DNA from: Acidithiobacillus sp. AMEEHan
Lineage (GTDB): Bacteria; Pseudomonadota; Gammaproteobacteria; Acidithiobacillales; Acidithiobacillaceae
Assembly (NCBI RefSeq): GCF_030996345.1
Contig: NZ_CP118747.1
Span: 62,001-126,000, forward strand
DNA: 64,000 nucleotides
Reading direction: 5' to 3'
Shown: positions 47,913 to 57,653 of the stretch, piece after piece
Position numbering within the stretch: position 1 is the first letter of the stretch
How the letters are laid out: every line of letters starts with the position of its first letter
Made by a program: the position numbers and the translations under genes
Notes under the pieces: model-generated
What the model was told of the DNA's origin: nothing
Seen by the model: only the letters and a program-made list of their open reading frames with translations
The model's database searches: none

Positions 47913-49558
47913 CTAGGGCCGCACTTGCAATACGCCGGCGCTCAGCAAATAGTGCCAGATGATGTCGAGGGCCTCGCTGTCCGTCGCTTGACTGGTGTCC
48001 AAACGCAGCTCCGGCGCCTCGGGCTCCTCGTAAGGGTCGCTCACCCCGGTAAAGCTGGCGATTTCGCCGCGCTGCGCGCGAGCGTAGAGTCCTTTCGGAT
48101 CGCGTAGCGCACAAACCGCCAGCGGCGTCGCCACATGCACCTCGAGGAACAAGCCACCGGCCTCCTCTACCAGTCTACGTGCCTCGGCACGTGCATTCCG
48201 GTAGGGAGAGATGGCGGCAACCAAGGCAATGCCGCCATGACGCGCGATGAGGCTTGCCACAAAGCCAATGCGACGGATGTTTTCATCGCGATCCGCGCGG
48301 CTGAACCCCAGGCCCTTGGAGAGAAATCGGCGTACGACATCGCCATCGAGCAGAGTCAGTGCGCGGGAGTCCTGACTTTCCAGGCGACGTGCCAGCATGC
48401 CGGCCAAGGTACTTTTGCCACTGGCGGAGAGCCCGGTAAACCAGACCACCAGCCCACGGCGGTCCGCGCCGCGATAAGCTTGACGGAGGATGCGGATGAC
48501 CTCCGGGGGAGAGAACCATTCCGGGATTTCTTCATTGGCCGCCAGACGCCGCCGCAACTCCGTGCCCGACAGCTCGGACAGGCGCTCGCCGTTGGCCTCG
48601 GCGCGGGGTACGTAAGCGCGTCGACTGGGGGAGTAGGCGTACTCCGGCAGGAGCACGGGCACGATGCCCAGTTCGTTCCGGTGTTCCTCCAGCAGCTCTT
48701 GCGCGGCAAAGGGCGGGTACCAACTGCCCTGCTCCGGGTGCCCGGGATCGGCATGGGCCCGTCCCACCACAAAGTGGGTAGCACCGTGATTGCGCCGGAT
48801 CAGCGCATGCCAAAGCGCCTCGCGCGGTCCAGCCATGCGCATCGCCAGGGGGAGCGGGGAAAGCAGTACTCGCCGCGCGGGATAATGGGGCAGCACGGCG
48901 CGGTACGCGCGCATGCGCGCCGCCGCATCCACATCACCCGGCTTGGTGGGACCGATCGCCGGGTGCAGGAGCAAACGGGCCTCCTCACCCAGCTCCGCCA
49001 GCGCCGCCTGGGTGATGGCAATGTGCGCATGGTGCAAGGGATTTCTGGTCTGAAAAGCAAGTAAAGGACGCCCAGTCGCCAGCTCGCGGATTTCTTTGGG
49101 ATATAGGTATTCTGGGGGAACTCCACGGCGGCAGCACGGCGTAGGGCATTCTCTTCCCACGGCTCGACGCTGCCAGCAACATTCCAGGGAAGCGAATCGA
49201 GAATCTGCGCCACCCCGGGATGTCTACGGTCATCACTACCGTAAACCACCAAGGCCTCCCGTCGACGCTCGGGCCGATAGATCTCACTCACCTGCAAACG
49301 CGCCAAAGGCGTGCCGTCTTCCCGGTCGAGACGCAGCATTGCCCCCTCTTCCAGACCCTGCGCCAGGTGATCGCTTACCTCGAGGGTGATGGGAATGGGC
49401 CACAGGCTGCCGTCGGGCAAGCGCATCTGCGTCAGTACCGACTCCCAGCTCGCCTGATCCATGAAGCCCGGCAGAGGCGCAAAGGCACCATTGAGCAGCA
49501 GCTCCAGGTCGCAGCGCTGGCGTGCGCTCAGCACATGTACGGCAACTTCGCTGCTCAT
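47913..49558 (-). CDS. Bifunctional sulfate adenylyltransferase / adenylylsulfate kinase, frameshifted
   Basis: A Sat-CysC fusion of about 548 residues once repaired. The N-terminal part runs from [33 protein letters not shown] to AAAVEFP. The remainder has the ATP-binding QTRNPLHHAH motif, GRAHADPG, and the CysC domain with P-loop GLSASGKST and the DGDVVRRFL/NIRRIGFVASL segments. The break is at the plus-strand run GGGGG, 49114-49118; one more base gives PPEYLYPKEIREL. It forms APS and PAPS from sulfate and ATP, or works in reverse during sulfur oxidation. The phosphoribosyltransferase gene overlaps its start. Confidence 0.9.
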
Positions 49559-50127
49559 GCGGTCTGCAGGGGAAAGAGGGGAAGATGCGCCAGCGACAGC
49601 AAGGGTTCCGCCAGTTGTGGCTGGTCGCCTTCGGTGCAGATCGTCGCCACGGCAGCAACCCGCGCCCGCGCTTCGCGCATCAGGTTGCGCATGGCTTCCA
49701 GCGTCGAACCCGTACTGATCACATCATCCACCAGCACCACCGGCTGTTCCTGCAGCAAAGCGCGGTCCTTGGCATCCAAGTAGAGAGTCTGCGGCTTGCC
49801 AGTGGTGATCGACAGGGTCGAAGCCTGTAACGCCTCCCCCATGTAGGACTTATAGCTCTTGCGCAACACTACGTAGGGCTTCTTCGTCCGTAAGGAAAGC
49901 GCGTAGGCCAGCGGGATGCTCTTCGCCTCGGCGGTCACCAAGGCCACATACTCGTGGACGCTCAGCTCTTTGGCCAAGGCTTCGGCGGCAGCCTCGCAGA
50001 GTTCCGTGTCTCCCAGGATGTTGAGTACGGCAATCGCCAGATCCGGGCTGACGGCAAAGAGCGGGAGATCGCGCTGCACCGTACCGATGCGCAAGCTGTG
50101 ACTTTCTTGCGGGAGGGAATTCTGCAT
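49555..50127 (-). CDS. Purine phosphoribosyltransferase (adenine/xanthine type)
   Basis: 190 residues from the ATG at 50127; a longer frame opens at 50172 without support. The PRPP-binding motif is [54 protein letters not shown] fits the Apt/Xpt-like purine PRT group. It would salvage a free purine base to the nucleotide. It overlaps sat-cysC (ATGA) and is divergent from purH. Confidence 0.82.
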   Translation of the reverse strand: MQNSLPQESHSLRIGTVQRDLPLFAVSPDLAIAVLNILGDTELCEAAAEALAKELSVHEYVALVTAEAKSIPLAYALSLRTKKPYVVLRKSYKSYMGEALQASTLSITTGKPQTLYLDAKDRALLQEQPVVLVDDVISTGSTLEAMRNLMREARARVAAVATICTEGDQPQLAEPLLSLAHLPLFPLQTA

Positions 50128-50229
50128 TGAGGGCCTATCCTGTTCACTTTTTGGAGAGCGCCAGTTTGCCACGACTGGGCACGCTGCCCAAGCACCCTGC
50201 TTCCAACGATCCCGCTTTCATCATGGCTA

Positions 50230-50258
50230 TTGCGTGACTTTCATTCCGGGTATATTAT
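50230..50258 (+). promoter_or_regulatory. Probable purH promoter
   Basis: TTGCGT (50230-50235) and TATTAT (50253-50258) have a 17-bp spacer. A start near 50265 gives a leader of about 125 nt, which contains small hairpins and an intrinsic terminator before purH. Confidence 0.5.
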
Positions 50259-50317
50259 CCAACCGTTCCGTCGCCGTCGGCGATGTGTACGTAACGCTCC
50301 CTCCATCAGGAGGTTTG

Positions 50318-50349
50318 GGTACGACAGGTTTCCTGATCGTACCTTTTTT
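50318..50349 (+). terminator. Intrinsic terminator in the purH leader (candidate attenuator)
   Basis: GGTACGACAGG at 50318-50328 pairs with CCTGATCGTACC at 50332-50343 (one bulged T) around a 3-base loop, followed by six Ts (50344-50349). No plus-strand gene ends here; the proposed purH promoter lies upstream, so this hairpin is inside the leader. Two smaller hairpins precede it, about 50270-50282 (CGCC/GGCG) and 50300-50313 (CCTCC/GGAGG). No known riboswitch consensus was recognised. Confidence 0.65.
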
Positions 50350-50389
50350 ATTTCATCGTCCCGCGGACGACAGGCAGACAAGAGGTCAC

Positions 50390-51960
50390 ATGGGCGGTAT
50401 CACAAGGGCTCTCATCAGCGTTTCCGACAAAACTGGCGTGGTAGAATTGGCGCGCGGTCTGGCCGCCCGTGGGGTAGAGCTGCTATCCACCGGTGGCACG
50501 GCACGCCTGTTGCGCGAGGCGGGACTCCCGGTGATCGAGGTGGGAGACTACACCGGCTTCCCGGAAATGCTTGAAGGTCGGCTGAAGACCTTGCACCCCA
50601 AAATTCATGGTGGCCTGCTAGCCCGCCGCGATGATCCGCGGCATCAGGAAGACATGCGCCGCGAGGGCATCCCGCCCATTGACCTGCTCTGCGTCAATCT
50701 CTATCCCTTCGAAGCGACCATCGCCAAGGAGGGCGTGAGTCTGGAGGAGGCCATCGAGCAGATCGACATTGGCGGGCCGACCATGCTGCGCGCTGGCGCC
50801 AAGAACTGGGAAGGGGTAACCGTCTTGGTCGATCCCGCAGACTATGAGCTGGTGCTGCGGGAAATGGAACAGAGCCGCGGTGGCGTTGGTGCAAAACTGC
50901 GTTTTCGCCTAGCGGCCAAGGTTTTCGCCCATACCGCTCGCTATGATGGCCTGATTGCCAATCATCTCTCCCGCCACCTCGACAATCTCGACCAGCCCGA
51001 CGACTTCCCCAAATCCTCACGCTGCAACTGCAGCAGAAGCAGGGGCTGCGCTACGGCGAAAACCCGCACCAGCGGGCGGCTTTTTATGCCGATGCCAGCG
51101 GCGCCGGCCTGGCCCATGCACAGCAACTGCAGGGCAAGGAGCTTTCCTACAACAACTTGAGTGACAGCGACGCGGCGGTGAATCTGGTGGTGGAATTCGA
51201 CGAACCCGCCTGTGCCATCATCAAGCATGGCAATCCTTGTGGTGCCGCCATTGGCAAGGACATTAGCGATGCCTTTTCCCGCGCCTGGTCGGCCGACCCG
51301 GTCTCCGCCTTTGGCAGTGTCATTGCCTGCAATCGCAGTATCGATGCAGTGCTTGCCCAAGCGATGACCGAATCGTTCATCGAAGTCATTCTGGCACCAG
51401 AGCTTGCGCCCGAGGCAGCGGCCATCCTGGGGCGCAAGAAAAATCTGCGGGTTCTCGCCTTTGGCGATATGGCGCAATGGCGACGGGCGGGCGCCTGGGA
51501 CTACAAGCGCGTTCGTGGTGGCATGCTCGTGCAGGACTTTGACGATCTCGTCGAAGATGAAGCTCAGTGGCGGATGGTAAGCGAGCGCCAGCCGAGCGCG
51601 GCAGAGCTGCAGGACCTGCGCTTTGCCTGGAAAGTCGCCAAGCATGTACGTTCCAATGCCATCGTCTATGCTGCCGACGGCCGCACCGTAGGGGTTGGCG
51701 CCGGGCAGATGAGTCGCGTCGATGCCGCTCGTTGCGGCGCCGCCAAAGCAGAAGAACTGGGCTTTTCCCTGCAGGGTGCGGCCTTGGCTTCCGACGCCTT
51801 CTTCCCCTTCCGCGATGGGGTGGACGCCGCCGCGGCAGCGGGGGTCAAGGCGATCATCCAGCCCGGCGGATCGATTCGCGATGAAGAAGTCATCGCCAGT
51901 GCCAACGAGCACGGTATCGCGATGATCTTCACCAGCGTCCGCCACTTTCGCCATGGTTAA
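50390..51960 (+). CDS. purH: Bifunctional AICAR transformylase / IMP cyclohydrolase, frameshifted
   Basis: About 523 residues when joined. Translation starts at the ATG at 50390 ([37 protein letters not shown]), which has an AGAGG site. IMP cyclohydrolase motifs ([15 protein letters not shown]) are in the first part; the transformylase part shows [25 protein letters not shown] and the C-terminal [10 protein letters not shown]. The break is CCCC at 51007-51010, which should be CCCCC to give [12 protein letters not shown]. It performs the last two steps of IMP synthesis. purD follows by 12 bp. Confidence 0.93.
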
Positions 51961-51972
51961 GGGAGAGTAGCT

Positions 51973-53234
51973 ATGCACAAGGTCATGGTCCTCGGTAGCG
52001 GTGGTCGGGAGCACGCCATCGCCTGGAAACTCGCGCAATCGCCGGCCGTCGAGGCCGTGCTCTGCGTACCCGGCAACCCCGGCACCGCCGCCGAAGCCAA
52101 GTGTCGCAATCTCCCTCTCTCCCCCTCGATGCGGCAGTCGTGGTCGCTGCCGCCCATGCCGAAGGCGTCTCCCTGGTGGTGCTGGGTCCAGAAGCGCCGC
52201 TGGTGGCGGGGGTTTCCGATGCCCTGCGCCGTAGCGGTCTGGCCGTCTTTGGCCCCAATGCCGCCGCTGCCCGCCTCGAGGGGAGCAAGGCCTTCGCCAA
52301 GGAATTCATGGAGCGGCATGGAATCCCCACCGCTGCCTATGGCCGCTTCACGGAAATCAAGGCGGCACATGCTTTTCTGGCCCGGCAGCCCTTGCCTATC
52401 GTCATCAAGGCCGATGGTCTGGCGGCGGGCAAAGGCGTGGTGATTGCCGAGAGCCAGGAGGAGGCGGAAGAAGCCCTGACGCGCTTCTTGGCCTGGGGTC
52501 CCGTGGTCATCGAAGAGTTTCTGCGCGGCGAGGAAGGGAGTTTCATTGCCATCATTGCCGACGGGCAGGTCCTGCCTCTGGCCGGCTCCCAAGACCATAA
52601 GCGCCTCGCTGACGGTGATCAGGGCCCCAACACCGGCGGCATGGGGGCTTACTCCCCTACTCCCATCCTCGACATCGCAATGAGCGAGCGGGTGCGGCGG
52701 GAAGTCATGTTGCCCATGGCCCGTGCCCTGCAGGCCGAAGGCCTGCCCTACCGCGGCTTTCTCTATGCCGGCTTGATGATCACCGAAAGCGGCCCCAAGG
52801 TCCTCGAGTTCAACTGTCGCCTAGGAGACCCAGAAACCCAGCCCCTGCTGATGCGTCTGGATTCGGACTTGTTTTTGACCCTGCTCGCCGCTGCCCGCGG
52901 TGATGCCTTGCCGCCAGAGCTGCAGTGGAAGAAGGAACTGGCCCTCTGCGTGGTGTTGGCAGCCCCCGGCTATCCCGACGCGCCACAGCTCGGGCAGACC
53001 ATCCGCGGGCTGGAAAGATCCCTTGATGGCGCGACGGCGAAGGTTTTTCATGCCGGCACCCGTGTCCAGGACGGCGCTCTGGTCACTGCTGGTGGGCGGG
53101 TGCTCGGGGTGACGGTCCTCGCGCCGAGCATCAGTGCCGCCCAGGCACAAGCCTACGCCCTGGCGCAGCAGATACATTGGCCGGGGATGCAGTTGCGCCA
53201 CGACATCGGCTGGCGGGCCCGTGCTCGTAGCTAG
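51973..53234 (+). CDS. purD: Phosphoribosylamine-glycine ligase, frameshifted
   Basis: About 420 residues when joined. It starts [23 protein letters not shown] with the GGREHA motif; the remainder has the ATP-grasp elements [18 protein letters not shown] and [14 protein letters not shown]. The break is CCCCC at 52121-52125; one more C reads [15 protein letters not shown] in the same frame. It forms GAR in purine synthesis. It is the second gene of the purH-purD pair, just as in many proteobacteria. Confidence 0.93.
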
Positions 53235-53235
53235 C

Positions 53236-53796
53236 ATGTTGCCGCGCCATCCTCGTCGTCAGGCCCTGCGCAAAGCCGTCGCCGAGTTGCGACGGGGGGG
53301 CGTCCTCGCCTACCCAACGGAAGGGGTCTGGGGCCTAGGCTGCGACCCCCGCAATCGGCGTGCCTTGCGCAAGATTCTTGCTCTCAAGGCCCGACCCCAG
53401 AAAAAGGGCGTGCTTCTCGTTGCCGCCAATCAGGCGCAAACTCGGTTCTATTGGCAGGCTACGGAGCCCTTGGCGCTGCAGCCAGAAGCCTACTGGCCCG
53501 GCACTACCCTGGTCCTTCCCGCCAGCAGACCTTGTCCCGCATGGATTCGCGGCCAGCACGATGGCATTGCCCTGCGCGTGAGCGCGCACCCTGGAATACG
53601 TGCCCTGTGCCGGGCCTTCGGCGGCGCCATTGTCTCCACCAGTGCCAATCCTGCTGGAAAGCGCCCAGCGCGCTCCCTGCGCGAGCTGCGCCGCCACTTT
53701 GGTCGGGACTTGCTCACGCTGCCCGCGCGCTTAGGTGGCCAAGGCCGCCCAAGTCGCATTATTGATGCCCGTAGTGGCAAGATCCTCAGGAGTTGA
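53236..53796 (+). CDS. tsaC: Threonylcarbamoyl-AMP synthase (Sua5/YrdC family)
   Basis: 186 residues from the ATG at 53236, immediately after purD. It has the YrdC domain: [18 protein letters not shown] near the start, then [12 protein letters not shown] and [17 protein letters not shown]. It makes the intermediate for t6A37 of tRNA; TcdA, further modifying t6A, is encoded at 23.6 kb. hemF starts 2 bp after the stop. Confidence 0.92.
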   Translation: MLPRHPRRQALRKAVAELRRGGVLAYPTEGVWGLGCDPRNRRALRKILALKARPQKKGVLLVAANQAQTRFYWQATEPLALQPEAYWPGTTLVLPASRPCPAWIRGQHDGIALRVSAHPGIRALCRAFGGAIVSTSANPAGKRPARSLRELRRHFGRDLLTLPARLGGQGRPSRIIDARSGKILRS

Positions 53797-53798
53797 GT

Positions 53799-54689
53799 AT
53801 GAGCGCCTTAGATCTCTCGTCCCTGGAACAGTTTTTACTGCAATTACAGGATGAGATATGCACCCAGCTTGCTGCCGCCGATGGCGTCGCGAGCTTCCGC
53901 GAGGATCTCTGGGAGCGCGCCGAGGGGGGTGGAGGTCGCACCCGAGTCCTGGCCGAAGGCGATCTCTTTGAAAAGGCCGGGGTGAATTTTTCTCGCGTGC
54001 ATGGACGGCAGCTACCGCCTTCCGCTACCGCTGCGCGACCCGAGCTGGCCGGCCAGGGCTTCGACGCCCTGGGTGTCTCCCTCGTTCTGCACCCGCGCAA
54101 TCCCTACGTGCCCATCGTCCACATGAACTATCGCTTTTTTAGCGCGGGGAGTACCTGGTGGTTTGGCGGCGGTGCGGATTTGACCCCTATCTACGGCTTT
54201 GTCGAGGACGCCGAGCATTTTCACCGTACCTTGAAGACCGCTTGCGATCGTCACGACCCGGCCTACTATCCGCGTTTCAAGGCTTGGTGTGATGACTATT
54301 TCACCATTCGCCATCGCGGCGAGATGCGCGGCGTCGGCGGGATCTTCTTCGACGATCTCCACGGCGACGCCGAACGGATTCGCGCCCTCTGGGAAGATGT
54401 AGCGCAGAGCTTTCTGCCGAGCTACCTGCCGATCACCGAACGTCGTCGCCATCTGCCCTATGGCGGACGGGAGCGGCAGTTTCAGCTCTTGCGACGCGGG
54501 CGTTACGTCGAGTTCAACCTCGTCTACGACCGCGGCACCCTCTTTGGCCTGCAATCGGGGGGGCGTACCGAGAGCATCCTCATGTCCCTGCCTCCCCTCG
54601 CGGCTTGGGAGTACGACTGGCAAGGTGAGGCTGGCAGCCCTGAGGCAAGGCTGAAGAGCGAGTTTCTGACGCCGCGGGATTGGGCATGA
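53799..54689 (+). CDS. hemF: Oxygen-dependent coproporphyrinogen-III oxidase
   Basis: 296 residues from the ATG at 53799. HemF signatures: [25 protein letters not shown] and the tail RVEFNL-type segment [32 protein letters not shown]. It oxidatively decarboxylates coproporphyrinogen in heme synthesis and needs oxygen, consistent with an aerobe. The stop overlaps the pyrD start (ATGA). Confidence 0.95.
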   Translation: MSALDLSSLEQFLLQLQDEICTQLAAADGVASFREDLWERAEGGGGRTRVLAEGDLFEKAGVNFSRVHGRQLPPSATAARPELAGQGFDALGVSLVLHPRNPYVPIVHMNYRFFSAGSTWWFGGGADLTPIYGFVEDAEHFHRTLKTACDRHDPAYYPRFKAWCDDYFTIRHRGEMRGVGGIFFDDLHGDAERIRALWEDVAQSFLPSYLPITERRRHLPYGGRERQFQLLRRGRYVEFNLVYDRGTLFGLQSGGRTESILMSLPPLAAWEYDWQGEAGSPEARLKSEFLTPRDWA

Positions 54690-55771
54690 TCGAAGAGCAA
54701 CTGCGCAGCTGGCTCTTCCGCTTTGAGCCCGAGCGCGCCCATGCCCTCGCCATGAGCGCCCTGGAAGCCCTAGGCAAGATGCCGCGCACCCGTATCCGAC
54801 TCTGGCCGAGCAACGAAGCCATCGACCCCATGCTACGACAGACCCTCTGGGGGCTCGACTTCAGCCACCCCTTGGGTCTTGCCGCTGGCTTCGACAAAGA
54901 TGCCCGCGCCCTGCCCGCCCTTGCCGCCATGGGTTTTGCCTTTGTCGAGATCGGTACCATCACTCCCCAGCCCCAAGCCGGCAATCCCGCGCCGCGGCTG
55001 TTTCGGTACCCGCAGCAGGGGGCAATCATCAATCGCCTGGGCTTCCCTAGCGAGGGCATGCTGCGGGTAGGCGAACGTCTGGCGAGCCAGGGACATCCGG
55101 CCATTACCGTCGGTATAAATCTCGGCAAAAACAAAGACACGCCGCTGGAGCGGGCGGTGGAGGACTATGAGCAGCTACTGCGGCACCTGCATCCTTTCGC
55201 GGACTACTGGGTGGTCAACGTCAGTTCTCCCAACACCCCCGGTCTGCGCCAACTGCAGAGCCTCAATGCCCTGCGCCCGCTGCTCAGCAGACTGCGGGAG
55301 ATACGCCGCGAACTGGCAGGCACGGAGGCGCCGCGGCCGCTCTTGCTGAAAATCGCCCCCGACCTAACCGACGAGGAAATCCAGGAAATCGGTAGCCTAG
55401 CGCAGGACGCGCAGCCGCTCTTGGAAGGCTTCATCGCGACCAATACGACGATTTCGCGCCCAGAGGGATGGCCGTATGCCGCCGAAGCCGGTGGCTTGAG
55501 CGGTCTGCCCCTGCGGCGGCAGGCGCTGGCGGTGCTACGTCAATTACGGCGTAGTACAGGCGGCCAAGTGCCAATCATTGGCGTCGGCGGCATAGCGAGC
55601 GCCGAGGATGCCTACGAACGCATTCTTGCCGGCGCCAGTTTGCTACAGAGCTACACCGGCTGGCTCTACCGCGGATCGTCTCTAGTGCAGGAACTGACGC
55701 GCAACCTACCGGAATATTTGCGGCGCGACGGCTTTTCCTGCCTCGCGGAAGCCGTCGGCCAGGGCTCCTAG
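54686..55771 (+). CDS. pyrD: Dihydroorotate dehydrogenase (quinone), class 2
   Basis: 361 residues from the ATG at 54686. The N-terminal membrane-associating helix ([24 protein letters not shown]) and the catalytic serine in [15 protein letters not shown] mark class 2 PyrD, which passes electrons to ubiquinone. FMN-binding [12 protein letters not shown] and IIGVGGI are present. It converges on the DUF3568 gene. Confidence 0.96.
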   Translation: MIEEQLRSWLFRFEPERAHALAMSALEALGKMPRTRIRLWPSNEAIDPMLRQTLWGLDFSHPLGLAAGFDKDARALPALAAMGFAFVEIGTITPQPQAGNPAPRLFRYPQQGAIINRLGFPSEGMLRVGERLASQGHPAITVGINLGKNKDTPLERAVEDYEQLLRHLHPFADYWVVNVSSPNTPGLRQLQSLNALRPLLSRLREIRRELAGTEAPRPLLLKIAPDLTDEEIQEIGSLAQDAQPLLEGFIATNTTISRPEGWPYAAEAGGLSGLPLRRQALAVLRQLRRSTGGQVPIIGVGGIASAEDAYERILAGASLLQSYTGWLYRGSSLVQELTRNLPEYLRRDGFSCLAEAVGQGS

Positions 55772-55772
55772 C

Positions 55773-56288
55773 CTATTGCTGCAGCGGAATGGTCTGCTGC
55801 TCCGGCTCTTGAGGTGCTGGGGCCGGTGCTGCTGCGGCGGGAGCCGGCGCCTGGCTCTCTACCGAACTCGCCGCCATCGGCTGCAGACCGAGTTGATTGG
55901 CTAGGGCCTGTTGGAAGCCCAACGACACCCGCTTGTCGCCAAAGGTGCCGACACGGATATTGACCTTGCTCACATCGGTGGCCATGGAAGTGATGGTTAC
56001 TTTGACCCGCTGCGCCTGCTGGTCGCTGCCCTCGATCATGACCTCGCTAGGCGTTTTCTGGATCATTCCCTGGTATTGGATGCCAACCTGGGAAAAGGCC
56101 GCCTGGGTCGCCTGCGCCGCTCGCGCCACAGAAACCGGATAGTAGGCATAATAATTGGCTACGCCGCCATTTTCGACGTAGGTGACGGCACCAGCACCAG
56201 CACCAGCGCCGAGCAAGGCTACACAACCACTCAAAGGAACCGTAGCCAACAACGTCGCCGCCAGCAAGTAACGAGAAGAAAAGCGCAT
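55773..56288 (-). CDS. DUF3568-type lipoprotein
   Basis: 171 residues from the ATG at 56288, seven bases after GGAG. A lipoprotein signal with lipobox LSGC (C around residue 20) is followed by an Ala/Gly stretch, then VARAAQATQAAFSQVGIQYQGMIQKTPSEVMIEGSDQQAQRVKVTI, typical of DUF3568. A Pro/Ala-rich tail follows. Function unknown; such lipoproteins probably sit in the outer membrane. The tRNA-Leu terminator lies directly upstream, so it needs its own promoter or read-through. Confidence 0.82.
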   Translation of the reverse strand: MRFSSRYLLAATLLATVPLSGCVALLGAGAGAGAVTYVENGGVANYYAYYPVSVARAAQATQAAFSQVGIQYQGMIQKTPSEVMIEGSDQQAQRVKVTITSMATDVSKVNIRVGTFGDKRVSLGFQQALANQLGLQPMAASSVESQAPAPAAAAPAPAPQEPEQQTIPLQQ

Positions 56289-56317
56289 TTTTGTCTCCGA
56301 AGGCATCCCGCCGCCCA

Positions 56318-56342
56318 CAAAAAAGCCCGGGCTGCCCGGGCT
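56318..56342 (-). terminator. Intrinsic terminator of tRNA-Leu
   Basis: On the minus strand, AGCCCGGG (56342-56335) and CCCGGGCT (56331-56324) form an 8-bp stem with a 3-base loop, followed by a T-run at 56323-56318. It lies 11 bases after the tRNA CCA end. Confidence 0.85.
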
Positions 56343-56353
56343 CTTTCTCAACA

Positions 56354-56440
56354 TGGTACCGAGAGTCGGAGTCGAACCGACACGGTGTCACCACCACCGG
56401 ATTTTGAGTCCGGCGCGTCTACCAATTCCGCCATCCCGGC
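56354..56440 (-). tRNA. tRNA-Leu (anticodon CAA)
   Basis: 87-nt class II tRNA: acceptor GCCGGGA paired with TCTCGGT (including G.U pairs), anticodon stem CCGGA/TCCGG around loop CTCAAAA (anticodon CAA), a long variable arm, T-arm GGTTCGACTCC and an encoded CCA at 56356-56354. It reads UUG. Confidence 0.95.
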
Positions 56441-56566
56441 AATTCAAGCGCGAAGGATACCAAGGTGGGAAATTTCTGACAATGGGCGCCACATTCGGGA
56501 GCAGTGTTGCGAGGCGAGCTTCACGAGGGTGACAATGGCAGCAAGACTACGACGGCTCTACCTTTA

Positions 56567-57544
56567 ATGACCAATGCACCTGTTTCATCTCTGATCCGAC
56601 ACCTGAGTCTACGCCAGCTGCAGATTTTCGTGACCGTGATACGCCTGGGCAGTTTCAGCAAAGCGGCGGATGCCCTGTTCCTGGCCCAACCAACGATTTC
56701 TCTGCAGATGAAAAAGCTGGCAGACACGGTGGGCATGCCACTCTGGGAACAGGTGGGGCGGACTATTCGTCCAACCGGAGCGGGGGAAGATCTGTATGCG
56801 GCCTGCGAAGAAATTTTTCAAAGCCTGGAGAACTTCGACAGCCAAATCGCCGAACGCAAGGGAATGCGACGGGGAAATCTTCGCCTGGGGGTCGTGACCA
56901 CGGCGAAATACATTGCCCCGGAACTGTTGGCGGCTTTTGGGGAGCAGTATTCCGGTATTCACTTTGCGATGCAGGTACGCAATCGCGACGAAATCATCCT
57001 ACGTATCCAAGCCCATGAAGACGATCTCTACATCATGGGTCAGGTGCCAGAGACAGAGGTCGATGTCGAGGCCATCCCCTTCGCCCTGAATCCCCTGGCT
57101 GTGATGACCCCCCGCGACCACCCGCTGCTGAAGGGCACCCCGCCCCTGCCCCTGGCAAGTATCGCGCAAGTACCTTTCCTGGCCCGTGAGCCGGGTTCGG
57201 GAACGCGCAACGCCTATTTGCGCCTTTTTGCCGAACAGGGGCTGAAACCGCAGATCGCCATGGAGCTGAGCAGCAACGAGGCGATCAAGCACGCCGTCGC
57301 CAGTGGACTGGGGATTTCCATTCTTTCCGTACATTCCCTGGCCTTGGAGGGGACTGGAGGTCCAATTCAGATCCTCGAGGTGGAGGGCTTTCCCATTCTG
57401 CGCCAATGGTATTTGGTCTATCCACGAGGCAAGACCCTTTCACTCACTGCCCAGCGATTTTTGGAGTTTTGCGTGGCTCAGGAAGATTTTATCACGCGCC
57501 GTTTGGTGGCTCTCTGGCCAGGCCTGGCGCAACATTTGCGCTGA
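56567..57544 (+). CDS. cbbR: LysR-family regulator, CbbR-like
   Basis: 325 residues from the ATG at 56567. The helix-turn-helix LRQLQIFVTVIRLGSFSKAADALFLAQPTISLQMKKLAD and the effector domain (RLGVVTTAKYIAPELLAAFGE, FLAREPGSGTR) match CbbR, which activates carbon-fixation genes in response to metabolites such as RuBP or NADPH. Its position directly before dabB-dabA supports control of inorganic-carbon uptake. Confidence 0.88.
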   Translation: MTNAPVSSLIRHLSLRQLQIFVTVIRLGSFSKAADALFLAQPTISLQMKKLADTVGMPLWEQVGRTIRPTGAGEDLYAACEEIFQSLENFDSQIAERKGMRRGNLRLGVVTTAKYIAPELLAAFGEQYSGIHFAMQVRNRDEIILRIQAHEDDLYIMGQVPETEVDVEAIPFALNPLAVMTPRDHPLLKGTPPLPLASIAQVPFLAREPGSGTRNAYLRLFAEQGLKPQIAMELSSNEAIKHAVASGLGISILSVHSLALEGTGGPIQILEVEGFPILRQWYLVYPRGKTLSLTAQRFLEFCVAQEDFITRRLVALWPGLAQHLR

Positions 57545-57551
57545 CGTGGCT

Positions 57552-57600
57552 TTAACATTTATAAAAATAAATCTATTTCATTGTTAATTCAAATTTGAAT
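57552..57600. promoter_or_regulatory. AT-rich dabB upstream region with CbbR-type sites
   Basis: TTA-N7-TAA at 57552-57564 fits the reported CbbR consensus TNA-N7/8-TNA, and ATTCAAATTTGAAT at 57587-57600 is a perfect 14-bp palindrome containing a LysR-type arrangement. Both lie within the 109-bp gap between cbbR and dabB. That they bind CbbR is inferred from position and form. Confidence 0.45.
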
Positions 57601-57653
57601 AAATAGGATACATCTCCTAGAGTCTCCCTCGGTTTCTTACGAAGGAGGCAGCG

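Noticed and set aside
50230-50390. ZTP (pfl) riboswitch before purH
   Set aside because: The conserved pfl core elements, including the CCGCCTGGGC-type segment, could not be found; only generic hairpins and the terminator are visible.
56288-56354. DUF3568 protein starting at the first codon of the open frame (56354)
   Set aside because: That start lies at the end of tRNA-Leu and its terminator would be translated; the ATG at 56288 has a ribosome site and begins the lipoprotein signal.
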